Source: Campylorhamphus procurvoides
Taxonomy: Eukaryota > Chordata > Aves > Passeriformes > Dendrocolaptidae
Length of the DNA: 64,000 nt
NCBI GenBank assembly: GCA_013396655.1
Contig: WBMV01004991.1
Location: 1,015,930 to 1,079,929, forward strand
Direction: 5' to 3'
Part shown: positions 52,301-63,555 of the stretch, in pieces
Numbering within the stretch: position 1 is the stretch's first letter
How the letters are laid out: the number at the start of each line of letters is the position of its first letter
The notes under the pieces: model-generated
What the model saw: the letters and a program-made list of their open reading frames with translations, nothing else
The model's database searches: none
Told to the model about the DNA's origin: nothing
Position numbers and translations under genes: made by a program

Positions 52301-55300
52301 GGAAGTTACCTCTGGAGGAAATCAGGTCCAACTGCAATGCCCAAGCAGGACTACCCGGAGATGGTTGCCCAGGACCAGATCCAGACAACTGCTGAATATC
52401 TCTAAGGAGGAAGCCTCCACAACCTCTCTGGATAACCTGTGCCAGTGCTCAGTCACCCTCACAGTGGAAAGAATGTTTTCTGATATTCAGAGGGAACCTC
52501 CTGTGTTGTTGCTTTGTTGACTCTTGCCCTGTCACTGAGCTACTCTGAAAGAGCCCAGCTCCATTCTCTTCGCACCCTCCCTTCCAGTATTTATACACAT
52601 TGATGAGACCTGCCTTCTCTTCTCCAGGCTGAACAGCCCCAGTCTCTCAGACCTCTCCTCCCAGGAAAGATCTCCAGTACCTTCAACATTTTTGTATGCC
52701 CATGTCTCTCATGCACTAGGGAGACGCTCAATACGCTTCAGGTGTGGCCTCAGTGATGATGAGTCCAAGGGAAGGATCACACCCCCTCAACCTGCTGGCA
52801 GCCAAGCTTTCGCTTTTCTTCTCTTTTAACACCCATTTTTTCTCTGACTTACACCTACCAAGTGATGTACTCAGCACGACCATATCTTCACTGGTTACTA
52901 CAGATTTTAAACCACAAAAACAATCAGATCTATGAAATTTATAATCAAATATTTTACTGTAAATCTTTGGATACACTAGACTGGAAGTTTAGAAGCCTAG
53001 AGAACTTTGACTCATATATAATATTAAGAGATACCTGCATTTCTTGTAGTGAGATACATCATCTTTTTCTTTTTTTTGCTGGTTATTGTTCCACAAAAAG
53101 GCCCTAAAAATAAGAAGAGATGAACTCACAATATTTGTTAAATGTGTTTTCCAAAGCTTATTTACATGAATATATGAAAGTTTAGGTTAATTAAATATAT
53201 AAGGACTATTTTAGAACTTTGTATGTTTTAAGGCAGGAGATCACATCTATTCACATACACATCAAATGGTAGAGGAAGAACCAAACACAGAAAGAAAAAA
53301 ATATAACTTTCCTACAAAGCTTTGTAAAAAGCAGCAGAAAAATCCATGTTTTGTTTATTAACTTTCAGTGAGTATGACAAAACCCACAATTTAAAAAAAG
53401 GGAAGTTAATTCTTATGCCTGTCCCCCCTCATTCAGCTTTTCATCAGCAGGTGGCAAAACTGATTCATGTATCTTTGAACACTAAGCAGATACTTTAGCC
53501 TTTGTCCTTCAATCAAAGCCAAAATACAATATTTAGCATTTCACAATATTCTGTGTAATCTCACACAGCAGTTTTCTATTATTTATGAAGGCAGGAAAAG
53601 CAAAACAAATAAAGCTAGAGCAAAATCTACTCCTGAAACTCACTAAATCTCACCTGAGTTGTCCCAGTCCCTTCTAACAAAGGCCTTTCTCTTCTCTTCC
53701 AGAAACTGGCTGGGAATTAGACCTGCACTCCCTCCTTCTTTGACATGACTAGCCTGGGGAAAAAATAGTATAAAGAAAAATGTAACTTGTGAGAAGCATT
53801 TTTCTCATCCACACGGTGTTGACTGACTTCCACATTACCAGAGTTTCTCAGTGGTGAGTATTGATACATTTACTACTGAAACTTGGAAATTCAAACTCAG
53901 ATGTGGATATTAACATTCTCCTTTATAGTAACAGTGTCTTGTCATTGAGTATTAAAGTCTAGAAACTTAAATAAAATAGATACAAGTTTCATTACCAGTC
54001 CCTATTAAGTTAGAAAGCTCCTATAGCCATAAACCTTCAGCATGAAAATCCAAAATGGAATTCTATGGCTCTAGACACTGAACTCACAGGTAACAAATCT
54101 CAAGATTTTCTAGTACACAATACACTTACTTTATATTCTTGAGCTGCTTCCAACAGGTTCCAGTGCAGCTTATTAATTGCCATTTCACAGTGAATGCCAT
54201 TAACACATGCCTAATCATGCTTTTTAATCATTTAAACTTTTGCACTAACTACACATTCAAAATCTTAGTAACTTAGGTATTCCTAGTAATGAAAATTTGG
54301 CTAAGATTCTCTATAAAACAATTTCATGGCAATCTCAATTCTCAGCAAGCTTAACGCATACAAACACACAGTTATGAAATGCTATAACTCTCCATAAATC
54401 TTTTGCTTGCATAAATCTTTCATTTGTTAACAGGAAATGTTTGCTTTTCACCTTGTATGCTTTTACCTATGACTAACTCATTTTTTACAGTATGAAGTTT
54501 TCATTAACAGTCTGGCATTTCTAGAAAGTAAGTTTTTTTCCCAGGGGCGTGATCTGCATAGCAATACACTACAGCAATTTAACACATTTCAATTTTGCCA
54601 CTGATTGAGTATTGAAGATTTATTTCTACTGGACTCCCACAAAGTACAGCTGGAGAATTCGAAAAGCAATACCAGAAGTCAGCATGGTAGCTAAATGTCA
54701 AACTACTCCAGAGTTTTGGAGTGTCTAACTTCTGAAACTAATTAAGTTGGCAGTAATAAATTTTCTGCCTTCCCTCGCACTTTTTGTTCTCTTTCTTTCT
54801 GTTATTACTGTAACTAACAAGCAACAAAATTCAGCAGCTGATGATGCATATTCAAGTAATTTTGTTGCTTTTAAAGAAGTCATATATACTGTTCTCAAGT
54901 AATGTCTGGCTCTCTACTGCTTGTAGGGGTAGCTAGGGAAATTAATAATGCTAAACTCTTTGCCACTTCCAATTCTGAGTATCTCAGTTGATCAAAGTGT
55001 CTTAAAGGTTCTCTTGTCCCACTTTCAAAGGCACTGATGATATCTAATTCTGTGTATAGCGTCTTGGAAAAAATAAAAGTAACAGAAGCACTGGATTATG
55101 TTTCTACTGAATGACTGAATGTAGAAATACAACCTTAAAGTGGGATGAACTGTTAATAGTTGAAATGGTGCCAAACACTGTGACTATTAACATGCATGAT
55201 ACCACTCACAGACACTGACCATCACTGTAGAAATAACAGATATAGCTTCTCCAAATAGCTATTCCCACCCTTCTTCAAATCTGTAAGACTAATTTCCCTC

Positions 55301-57930
55301 TCTCTCGCTCCTGAACTCTGAGCACTCATGAAGGGGTCCACTTCTTCCACAGTCACTATCAGGGAAGGCTTACCACAATTACCACAGTCAGCCTCAGACT
55401 TTTTGCTAGAAATTGTCCACTTAAACTGATTTTGGAATGTCCAGGCTTATGACACAAAACAAAGACAAACACCACTGACAGTAAAGTAAGTGCTACATAT
55501 ACAATTTAAAACATTCCATTTCCTTGAGTGTTTCAATTGTTAATATCTTGATATTAGCCTGAAATTGGATTGCAGTGTAGATATTTTTTCTTGTATCTAC
55601 AGCTAAATAGGAGTAGATCTTAATTTAAAGAGATTTTATTATTAAGGCAACTACTGATGCTTTTCAGTTTTTTTATTTTATTTATTTTAATCTTTTTACC
55701 AACCTGCCACCAATTTGGATCTTCCCGGTTTACAATCTGAAGAATTTCTCCTTTAGAAAATTTCAAACCTGCTTCTTTGCATGGAATGAGGTTGTCATTA
55801 TATGGATTATAATCAAAATGACACTTCACAAAAACCTGAAATGTGCAAAAATTGACAAAGCTTAGACATTATAAAACACATTCTGACTAATTTATCTGTC
55901 AAACTGAAGTAATGTCTTTACCTAGAGCATAAAAAGCTTAACATGATCAAAGTTGCATTTGGCATGTAAAATATAAACTATGGGGAAAAAGACATATACC
56001 AGCTGAGACAGAATAATGAACAGTGCAAACCTTGGCTGAAGGAGCTTCATGATAGAAGTGAAAAAACAACTGTTTCATTTGGACAGTGTATTACAAAATA
56101 TTCAATTTGCATTTCAGTATATACAACTCAATTAGTATTCTGAGTTTTAATTACTTAAAAAACACAGAAAAATTCTCAGAATGTGACTATATTCAGTGCT
56201 TGTGGAATCTTGACAATTATTTTTGCCATGAACTCAATGTTTTAAAACAAGATACATGACTGCTTAAGACTCAAATTTGATGCAAGGGAAGAAACAATGA
56301 GTTGGATCAGTCAACTGGAAACATCTTTGACTTTCTTTGTACCAGGCTGGGGAGCAGAGGAAGCACTGCCTCAAATACAACACATTCCCTCAGCCTCTAC
56401 TCAATGTAAACACAGCCTATTACAGTCACAGCATTAAGACCCACTACCTGAAGAAGCATCTTAAAAGGTATTTTGAAGGCACTGATTTAGAGCACCAAGT
56501 TACTTCTGCCATGGAGAAAATGACAGCCTACAGCAACAATAAATGGATAAGGAATAGCCACCATCCAAGTTCCTAGTTTAAGTCAGCAAGTTCAAGCTCA
56601 TCTGTTGAATTCAGTATGTTTCTGAATTCCATGAAACAGACAACTTGGACACCAACCATGTTATAAATGCATGCAGTTCACTGCACATTAGTGTGATTGT
56701 GACTGGGTCATCAGAGGTTACTTTATGTTCAAGAAACATGCTTTGTATGTAGCATACAAATGCTCATCAATTTCAGACACTATGTAGAATTTTTCCAGGC
56801 CGGCATATAAGGTGTGGCATTAATTAATACACTGAATAAACACATTTCCAAAATGTAATTAAATTAACACATGTATCTACATTTTAGCCTTCTTCCTACA
56901 ATTATATACACAAAATAATCAAAATATGTCTAATCCAAAATCTTAAAATAACCTTACAGAATACCGTACTAAGCAGAAATTCTTTTGACAGAGTCATTAG
57001 AAACGTGTTACTGACCTGTTGGGGAATGACGGTGTCTCTGTAGCTGGGAAGAATCTTCAAAGTGACACTGCCACTAATGTTTTTCAGCAGTTCTTGCAAT
57101 TCTTTTGGATTGTTTCCAACCTCATGGCCATTTACTTCTTTAATAATGTCACCTACATGCAGAAGACCTTGTCGATCTATCATTCCTCCATGAAGAATTC
57201 GGGCTATTACCAGATCATTGTTCTCAACTCTAAACGTAACACCCTGAAAGAGGTATATGACGCCCAGTTTACCACAGTTTGAATCTCAATTTAACTTTAC
57301 CATTATCTCAAGCAAAAATACACAGCTATGGGATATTCCACTTACTCCAATGAAAACAGGCAGTAATAGTTACTACAGTGTAAGAGCTCCCAATACACAG
57401 AGAAGCAACAGGTGACATAAAACTGCTTTCAGACAAGGTTTTCATAGAATAAAAAAATGACTATGTTGTTCTTGGTTGCATGCAATCCTGTCATCTCGTA
57501 TCAGGACAAAACAGATGTTGTGTTAGTCAGTTATGCTAGCAGGTCATTCAGACTAGTGACTGACTGCCTGTTCACTATCTCAGTATTTCTTAGAGAGAAT
57601 GGGATGGAGCACACATAAGTATTTTCTTATTTCAACATCTCAATATTGAACTTATTACCCATTAAATTACACAACATAATAATGGAAATAATTAAAACAT
57701 AATGCAAGAAATCCGTCACATGCAAATGTTTTCTATTGCATTTTAATCTAAAGACACACTCATCTTCAACTACTTACCAGTGGTTCTCCTGCTCTTTTGT
57801 GAATTCCAAGGATACGAATAGCATCTACTGGAACAACCTGGTTGTTCACCGAAGAATTATTGACTTCTGGGCTAGAAGGAGGGGAATCGTAACACTTTGA
57901 AGCGACAATATCATGTGCTTCCAAGAGTGA
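46222..57930 (-). CDS. PALS2: PALS2 (MPP6) MAGUK scaffold, residues 91-540, 5' exons outside window
   Basis: Nine minus-strand exons, in transcript order, are 57778-57930, 57016-57243, 55704-55835, 53654-53753, 53035-53103, 51833-51994, 49266-49468, 48723-48851 and 46222-46398. They chain in frame to 450 codons plus TGA. The human protein is 540 residues and exactly 90 precede the first residue here, so only the L27-containing start is missing. Domains in order are the end of L27 and linker, PDZ (about 130-209), SH3 (about 215-285), a basic hook with five lysines (304-308), and guanylate-kinase-like (about 338-525), ending WVPISWVY. The nucleotide loop GAQGVGRRS (345-353) has Arg where active guanylate kinases have Lys, as usual for MAGUK protein-binding pseudokinases. 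Family members sit under the plasma membrane as adhesion and polarity scaffolds binding LIN7 and cell-adhesion tails. Confidence 0.96.
46399..48722 (-). other. PALS2: PALS2 intron
   Basis: This 2.3 kb phase-0 intron has a GTAAGT donor and a CCACAG acceptor. It contains a short (TA)n microsatellite near 46527-46542. No CR1 was recognised. Confidence 0.9.
46527..46542. repeat. Short (TA)n microsatellite
   Basis: An uninterrupted TA run of about eight units lies in a PALS2 intron. Confidence 0.9.
48723..48851 (-). CDS. PALS2: PALS2 exon, GK domain
   Basis: The exon encodes residues 440-482 ([20 protein letters not shown], then [10 protein letters not shown] and AGITTKLLT). Phase 0 on both sides, acceptor CTTCTAG, donor ACT|GTAAGT. 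It belongs to the core beta-sheet of the guanylate-kinase-like fold. Confidence 0.95.
49266..49468 (-). CDS. PALS2: PALS2 exon, GK domain nucleotide-binding-like part
   Basis: The exon completes F372 and encodes 373-439. [19 protein letters not shown] and [14 protein letters not shown] correspond to the GMP-binding region of guanylate kinases, reused for phosphopeptide binding in MAGUKs. Acceptor TTTAG, donor CAG|GTATAT. Confidence 0.95.
49469..51832 (-). other. PALS2: PALS2 intron
   Basis: This 2.4 kb intron has donor GTAAGT and no recognised repeat or gene. Confidence 0.9.
51833..51994 (-). CDS. PALS2: PALS2 exon, start of GK domain
   Basis: The exon encodes residues 318 (part) to 371 and one base. 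[20 protein letters not shown] leads into [18 protein letters not shown], the degenerate P-loop, then [10 protein letters not shown]. Acceptor CAATGTAG, donor CAT|GTAAGT. Confidence 0.95.
51995..53034 (-). other. PALS2: PALS2 intron with CR1
   Basis: This is a 1,040-base intron of which about half is a CR1 fragment. Donor GTATCT. The rest shows no recognised feature. Confidence 0.9.
52276..52810 (-). mobile_element. CR1 LINE 3' fragment
   Basis: The + strand starts 'cacagaatcacaggaaggtt', then 'ggttggaagttacctctgga', 'tccacaacctctctggataa', 'ctccaggctgaacagcccca' and 'ggatcacaccccctcaacct'. These are inverted CR1 landmarks through about 535 bases. The element is in the same orientation as PALS2. 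Confidence 0.9.
53035..53103 (-). CDS. PALS2: PALS2 exon, basic hook region
   Basis: This 69-base exon completes G295 and encodes 296-317. [20 protein letters not shown] is the lysine-rich hook between SH3 and GK that in related MAGUKs contacts band 4.1 FERM proteins. Acceptor ATTTTTAG, donor GCAG|GTATCT. Confidence 0.94.
53654..53753 (-). CDS. PALS2: PALS2 exon, second half of SH3
   Basis: The exon encodes residues 262-294 and one base ([20 protein letters not shown] and [13 protein letters not shown]). The [11 protein letters not shown] strand is the conserved end of MAGUK SH3 domains. Acceptor CCCCAG, donor TCAG|GTGAGA. Confidence 0.95.
53754..55703 (-). other. PALS2: PALS2 intron
   Basis: This 1.95 kb phase-0 intron shows no recognised repeat or gene. 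Confidence 0.9.
55704..55835 (-). CDS. PALS2: PALS2 exon, first half of SH3
   Basis: The exon encodes residues 218-261 ([20 protein letters not shown] and [20 protein letters not shown]). It is essentially the same as the human segment. Phase 0 on both sides. The donor CAG|GTTGGT is non-consensus at +3 to +5, but the border is fixed by homology. Confidence 0.95.
55836..57015 (-). other. PALS2: PALS2 intron
   Basis: This 1,180-base phase-0 intron has donor GTCAGT and acceptor ACATTTCAG. No feature was recognised in it. Confidence 0.9.
57016..57243 (-). CDS. PALS2: PALS2 exon, PDZ domain
   Basis: The exon encodes residues 142-217. [20 protein letters not shown], then [18 protein letters not shown] and [11 protein letters not shown] form most of the PDZ fold. 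The carboxylate-binding loop starts at the exon junction (EPL|GVTF). Phase 0 on both sides. Confidence 0.96.
57778..57930 (-). CDS. PALS2: PALS2 exon, end of L27 and start of PDZ
   Basis: The exon encodes residues 91-141. [20 protein letters not shown] is the end of the second L27 helix region and serine-proline linker; [17 protein letters not shown] opens the PDZ. Acceptor CCTTTGCAG, donor CTG|GTAAGT. This is the most upstream PALS2 exon found in the window. Confidence 0.95.
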
Positions 57931-58718
57931 CTGCAAAGGAACAGAAAAGGTCTTTTTAAATCCTGAAACAACCATTTGCAGAGGGATTTAGTGCTGAATA
58001 ACTACTGACTCTGCCCTTTTGCGACCAAATCATAAAACTCTCACTTCACATGGAATGAAGCAAAAACTGACATCAAAAGTGCTCACATGGACTGATAAGC
58101 CAACAGTCTTGGCAAATACGCTCTCTCTTGTAAATATAAATGCTTCTTCTTAAAAAAGTATAGGAGAAATGTAATTAACTTGGGAGGAATGTGAAGGGTG
58201 AAGGAGACAGAAAAAGGACTACCTAAAATAGTCTTTCGCCTAATGAGAAAGTACCCCAGCAAACAGTTACAGTAAATGAACTACCTACTGCAAAAAAAAT
58301 GATAGCTAATCATTAGACACTTGTGTTTAATGTAGAAAAATTTTCCTGATCAGTAATTTGGATAATTACAGGTAAGCAAGGATTTCTAGCAATCTGCAGA
58401 ATGAATGCTTCTTGCTTGCACAAAGCCAAAGCAGAATTCTAGCACCAAATGAATCCAACTTGACAGAACTTACTGTCTAGAAGACAAGCATTCAGACCTT
58501 ATATTTAAGTGTTTTCACCAGTCCACATAAATACAAAGCAAAAGAGAGAGATCCAAATGAATACAATCACGCTTGGAAGATAATGCAATTTAAGCATGAT
58601 TTTCTGATAAAAGATACCTTAAGATTTAAAGAAAAGTTTGTAATACAATACATACAGGTAAATGAACATCAAACTTGTGAAATAAGACAGTGGAGACTTT
58701 CTGTCTTTCTGTCAACTT

Positions 58719-58807
58719 CTAGTGGAAGGTGTCCCTGCCTGTGGTGGGATAGTTGGAATGAGAATCTTTAAGGTCCCTTCCAACCCAAACTTTCTATGAT
58801 TCTATGA
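58719..58807 (+). mobile_element. CR1 LINE extreme 3' end
   Basis: 'agtggaaggtgtccctgcct', 'aggtcccttccaacccaaac' and the end 'tctatgattctatga' are the CR1 3' terminus with its tandem ATTCTATG octamers. Only about 90 bases were inserted, a severe 5' truncation. The intact tail suggests relative youth. Confidence 0.88.
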
Positions 58808-61131
58808 GAGGAAAAGGGACCCTAGCTATCATATACAGTAGTTCAAGACAAAGCATCCTACAACACAGAGTGTCACACAGACAGATACAGAGAGAAGAAA
58901 AGAAGGAAGCAGTGAAGATGCCTACTAGGTCTTAAACAATGTAGCTTTGTTTCAAACAGTGACCTGGTGAGACATGGTCTTAAATCAGATTACTGACTGG
59001 CATCACATAAGTAGCTAAAGTGAGAAGACACCATGGGCACTATCACTGATACTGACAAGCATGTGCCAGAGGAAGACAGCAAAACACTATAAAGCAGAGC
59101 AGGTGAGTAGGGAACATTAACTATTTTGCTACACAATCTGCTCCATCCTTTGGTAAGCCACCTCCAAGCTAAAGGTTGTGTAACCACAGCTCAGCATGCA
59201 AGCCCTCAAAATGTCACAACCCTGAACAGTTATTTTAATCTGCCCATTACACAATGAACCTGTATTAATTCTCTGATTTTGCCCCTTTTATTAAGACTGT
59301 AAAGACAGCTGCTTATTGTGGCTGCTCTGATATTGTGGACATAAACCAAATAAAATTAAATAGGAAAAACAATCATTTATTTAAATCAAGAAGCTGTCAG
59401 TGGTAGCAGTTTCTAATTCTTCACTATCCAAGACACATCCAATCCAGAAACCAAGAGAATAGTTCTCTCTCTGCCAATGTTTGCAAGCAATACTTTTTTT
59501 TGATCTTTCTACATTTCCAAAATGAAAACAACTAGCATCAGGTACACATTTTAACACATTACCCCTGACAGGAGCAGGTAGACACATCAGCATAATAATT
59601 CCAGTTTTCTTTTGGTCACATGCTAGAACAAATTGCTCCCGAACTTTCTAGACATGACCATTATATTTTTCATGGAGCCTTACACATAACCATGCTTGTA
59701 CAGTTCCCTGCCTTTTGATGGTAATGCAATTTATGGATTTTAACTTTATCCACAGTCAAAATGACTACTAAGCTAACAGCCTGTGTCATCCTTTTCAAAT
59801 TAACATGGTCTGTAAGATTCTTCAGTTTTTAAATCTGATCCCATTCCACATTTTTAACCACTCAGTTTTATGGATAAGGATGAATTCTTTTAACTACCAC
59901 TTAACCATCTCAATCACAGGATCTTTTTCCTGCTATTTCCATGATGGCTGAGTCACAGAAAGACTATCAGGGCCTGTACAGTGCTGCCCACAACTACAAA
60001 GCGGTTTAAGAGAAGTGGTTTATTGGTTTCCTTGCAACCAGCCATAGTCAACTTACTACCACCCCACCACTAACTCTCAGCTCTGAAACTCAGGAATCTG
60101 TACCAGTTTTATGAGGCTGTTTCCAACCAGTCAGGTCATGGCCTACAATCCTGAAGAACACTTAAGCACAGCAACCTGGCAACAGGAGCCCATGTGTCTG
60201 CACCACTGCCCGAGCACTCGCCAACTATGTTGCTAAGTTACTTTCTTATTTCAGTAACTGGGCTGAGTGATCTGAGAAATACAGTTGCATGAACTTCTCT
60301 TGTTTCTTTCTTGTGGTATTGGAAAAAGTGATATCCTGTACTCTTGCAACTCCAGAGCTCCCCTGGAATCTGACCTTTCCACACTAGTCCTGGAACACTT
60401 ATAAAACCACTGCCAAAGTCTGCAAAACAACATGGACTGAACAATCAACAACCATAAAACAGTTCAAAGTTTTCTCCATACAAAATTTCCTCCTGTAAAC
60501 AGGATCAGCTGACTATCCAAAGCCGGATAGCTGTAGAAAGGTTCTCATGGAAAAAATGGCAATGTTGTCAGAATAAGGCATTTAGAAGAACTCTACAAAG
60601 CACAGGAGGCATCACACAATGGACACACAGTCCTGTGGCAGACAGTACGTACAAGATGCTGTCATAAAATAACCCATAAACCTAAATTTTTGATACTGAC
60701 TTCTTTACAGTAGTCTTCTGTGGCTTCACATATTTGACAGATAAAAAAAAAATAGTTAAAAAATTAAGTAAAAATTCTGTAAAGAGAAGCATTAAACATC
60801 CAAGGTGCTCTACTGAGCTGAAGCCAAGTTCAAATTCAAAATCTGTTTCCCTTGAAAAAATTCTCAGCACAATCTATACATGTTATCAAGCATTTTTAAA
60901 GGCACTTCTGAAAAAGTGAGGAAATCATTTATGATCTTAGAGAAATCAGGCAGGCTAGTAAGGAAGCAGGATACGTGGGGAAAATAACCCTATAAATTAC
61001 TATCTGTCTAGGAGGCAACTCAAGATCATTTTTCTAAATGAAACATTTTAAAGGTATGATCAGCCATTATAAACCTAACAGAGGAAAATATTGGCTGCTT
61101 TTCAGATGAAGCATTTTATTGCCAGCAGAAT

Positions 61132-61414
61132 CTACAATTTAGAATGAATGGCTTGTCTATTCTTGGAAAGTAACTGAACAAGCTCTTCCATAAGCAACAG
61201 AAGCGATTCTTCTGCACGTTTAACCACTTCAACAATAATTTTCAACTGCTTCCTCTCCTCTCAAGGCAACCTTTCTTACCACTCTTTTCTTCTGTGCTCC
61301 AGCTACTGTCTGGTAAGACTTGCTACAGTCTTTGCTATGTGCTGCATGTGCCAGCTGCCTCTTCAACACATATGGGCCAACCTTCAATACTGTGGAACAA
61401 CTTAGCACTTCCAC
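61132..61414 (-). pseudogene. Possible decayed retrocopy, parent unknown
   Basis: Read on the minus strand, a 61-codon frame (61414-61229) runs into an overlapping frame (61260-61132). The second is rich in Glu, Leu and Lys (EERKQLKIIVEVVKRAEESL and further helix-like sequence) and ends in TAG. AATAAA follows 12 bases later at 61120-61115. A frame shift near the overlap would join them. I do not recognise the protein, and no poly(A) tract or target-site duplication is evident, so this may be chance. Confidence 0.22.
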
Positions 61415-62789
61415 ATGCTGACTCCTGAAAAGTTCAGTTAAAACTAAAGAATTAAAACCAGAAGGTAAGAAAAAGAATGGAATGGAAGGAAAAATGAGAA
61501 AAGGGAGTGAAGTCAGGCAAACATAACGCTATAGGCATGTATGCACCTATACTCCAAAAGCTAGTACTTTCCCAATGTTCTACTACAAAAATGTGTAAAA
61601 GAAATGAAGTCCTGCAATTTGGTATTTTTAGCCCTAAATGATGTATTCAATTAAGCTATTGCACTGATAACTTGTATACCACATTTGATACTTTTATGCC
61701 AAGGTAGATTACAACTGTAAGGTGACACTGTGATAAAGTGGCACCATTCATTTGTAAAATACAGAATCAGCCTCTAAACCGGTTACACAATAGGCCCATG
61801 AAACTTTAGAAGACTCAGGGTGGTTTGTTTACACATTTACTGAACTGGAGAAAGGATACAAATGACATTTTCTATAATTGCAATTGATGTATTTTTCCTT
61901 TTTCCCTTCATGCAGAATTTGGAATACGCCTCTTTACACCAAATGAGGCAGAAAGGATAGCACTTATTCCTTGAATATTTAGGTAATTTTCTGTTTCCTT
62001 TTCAGAGAGGGAGACATATAGATTCCCCAAGCCTAAGAAAGAAAATTGTATGCACATTTTGGTCTGCAAATTGTCCTAGAAGCCTTTCTAGAGTGGTCAT
62101 AACCACAGTCTCAGTTTAATAAAAACACTTAATCAAAACAATAGTACTTTGGTCTCAATTGTTTTTGTTGCCTGCCTCCCCATGAGTAATGGAACCACAA
62201 AATTAAGGGCTGAAAAGTATGCTCTAATTTTAGGCTTCAAAATTGAATCACAGCAGATATACTTTCAAGAAGTAAGTAGTGTATGCAACAGCCAAAAGTG
62301 CTCATTGTTTCTGCAAATGAGACTGAAGACCTCAACAGGCATTTAGAAAATAAAAGAAATACAAGTTGAAGCTGCTTCAGACTTTTTTTTTTTAAATGAA
62401 TTCCTATTCTGACAGAGTGATGAATAGGTTAGTTCTCCAGGGCATTATTTAACTATTTTAACCATCAAATAGTCTTTTCTTTTCCTTTCACACATTTTTC
62501 TCCTTTCTGTGCTATGCAGGTTACGCAGCAAATGAAGCTGGGAGCTCTAGAAATAGCTTATTTCTCTTACATATCCCTGACCCACTGAACGCTATAGGGA
62601 AAGCAGCAGCATGCAATAATCATGACACAAATTTTTAATCTGGGTTCTAAAGAAGAGTCAATAAACAGCAAAACAGTAAGTCTAATGTTGATACTAAACA
62701 AACAAGAAGATTGCATAAAAAACAGAATGAGTGGACAAAATAGATCACAGGAAAGAATCAAAATGCTCTAATAAAGAAAAGTCATGCTT

Positions 62790-63555
62790 CTCAAATCTAG
62801 TCAGGTTCTTGGAGAAGTCACCAAGCACAGCAACAAAGCAGTTAAAGTTGTCAGTATAGATCAATTTCTATAAGGCCTTTGATAGAAGTCTTTTAAAGAA
62901 ACAAAGCTACAATAGGATAAGCAGTAAGGTTCTCAAGTGGAAGAAAATTGGTTAAAAGACAGAAAAACTGGTGCCAGGAATATAGTAGTATTAGTTTTCA
63001 CATCACCAGGGAATTTCCCGCAGGCACCTGTGCTTAGCTCTATACTTGCCAATACACTGAGATGTCAGATAAATGATCTAGGAAATGGGGATGAGAAGTG
63101 AAATGACAGGGTTTGCTGATGCTACTAAACTATTCAAGGACTAAACCAACTGACTAACCTGCAAAGGCACTTCATGAGCAACAGAGTGAGAACAAGCCAA
63201 ATGAAATTCAACACAGATGGCAAGGAAAAACACAATCCTAGTTTAACATATTAACTGGCAGACTCAGAAAGGGTATCCTGCAGATGTAAACAGTACAAAA
63301 CTAACCAAACCTAACAACCAACCCACCTCTATGTCTCCTGAGCCTAGAGGTATCTCTTCTTTACTGAATGGCTGGTCAAACACTGGAATGGGCTTCCTGG
63401 AGAGGTGGCCTATGCCCCACGTCTGTCAGTGTTTAACAGGCATTTGGACAACATCCTTAATAACATGCTTTAATTTTCAGTCAGCCCTGAATTGGTTGGG
63501 CAGTTGGACTGGATGATCACTGCAGGTCCCTTTGAACTGAACTATTCTCTTCCAT
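62790..63555 (+). mobile_element. Old CR1-type LINE fragment
   Basis: The left part resembles the CR1 reverse transcriptase end ('ataaatgatctaggaaatgg' and 'gggtttgctgatgctactaa', reading FADATKLF where an active copy has FADD). The right part has 'gggcttcctggagaggtggc', 'aggcatttggacaacatcct' and 'ttggactggatgatcactgc', then 'aggtccctttgaactgaact', the CR1-family 3' region. It is highly diverged and interrupted. Exact left edge and subfamily are uncertain. Confidence 0.75.
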
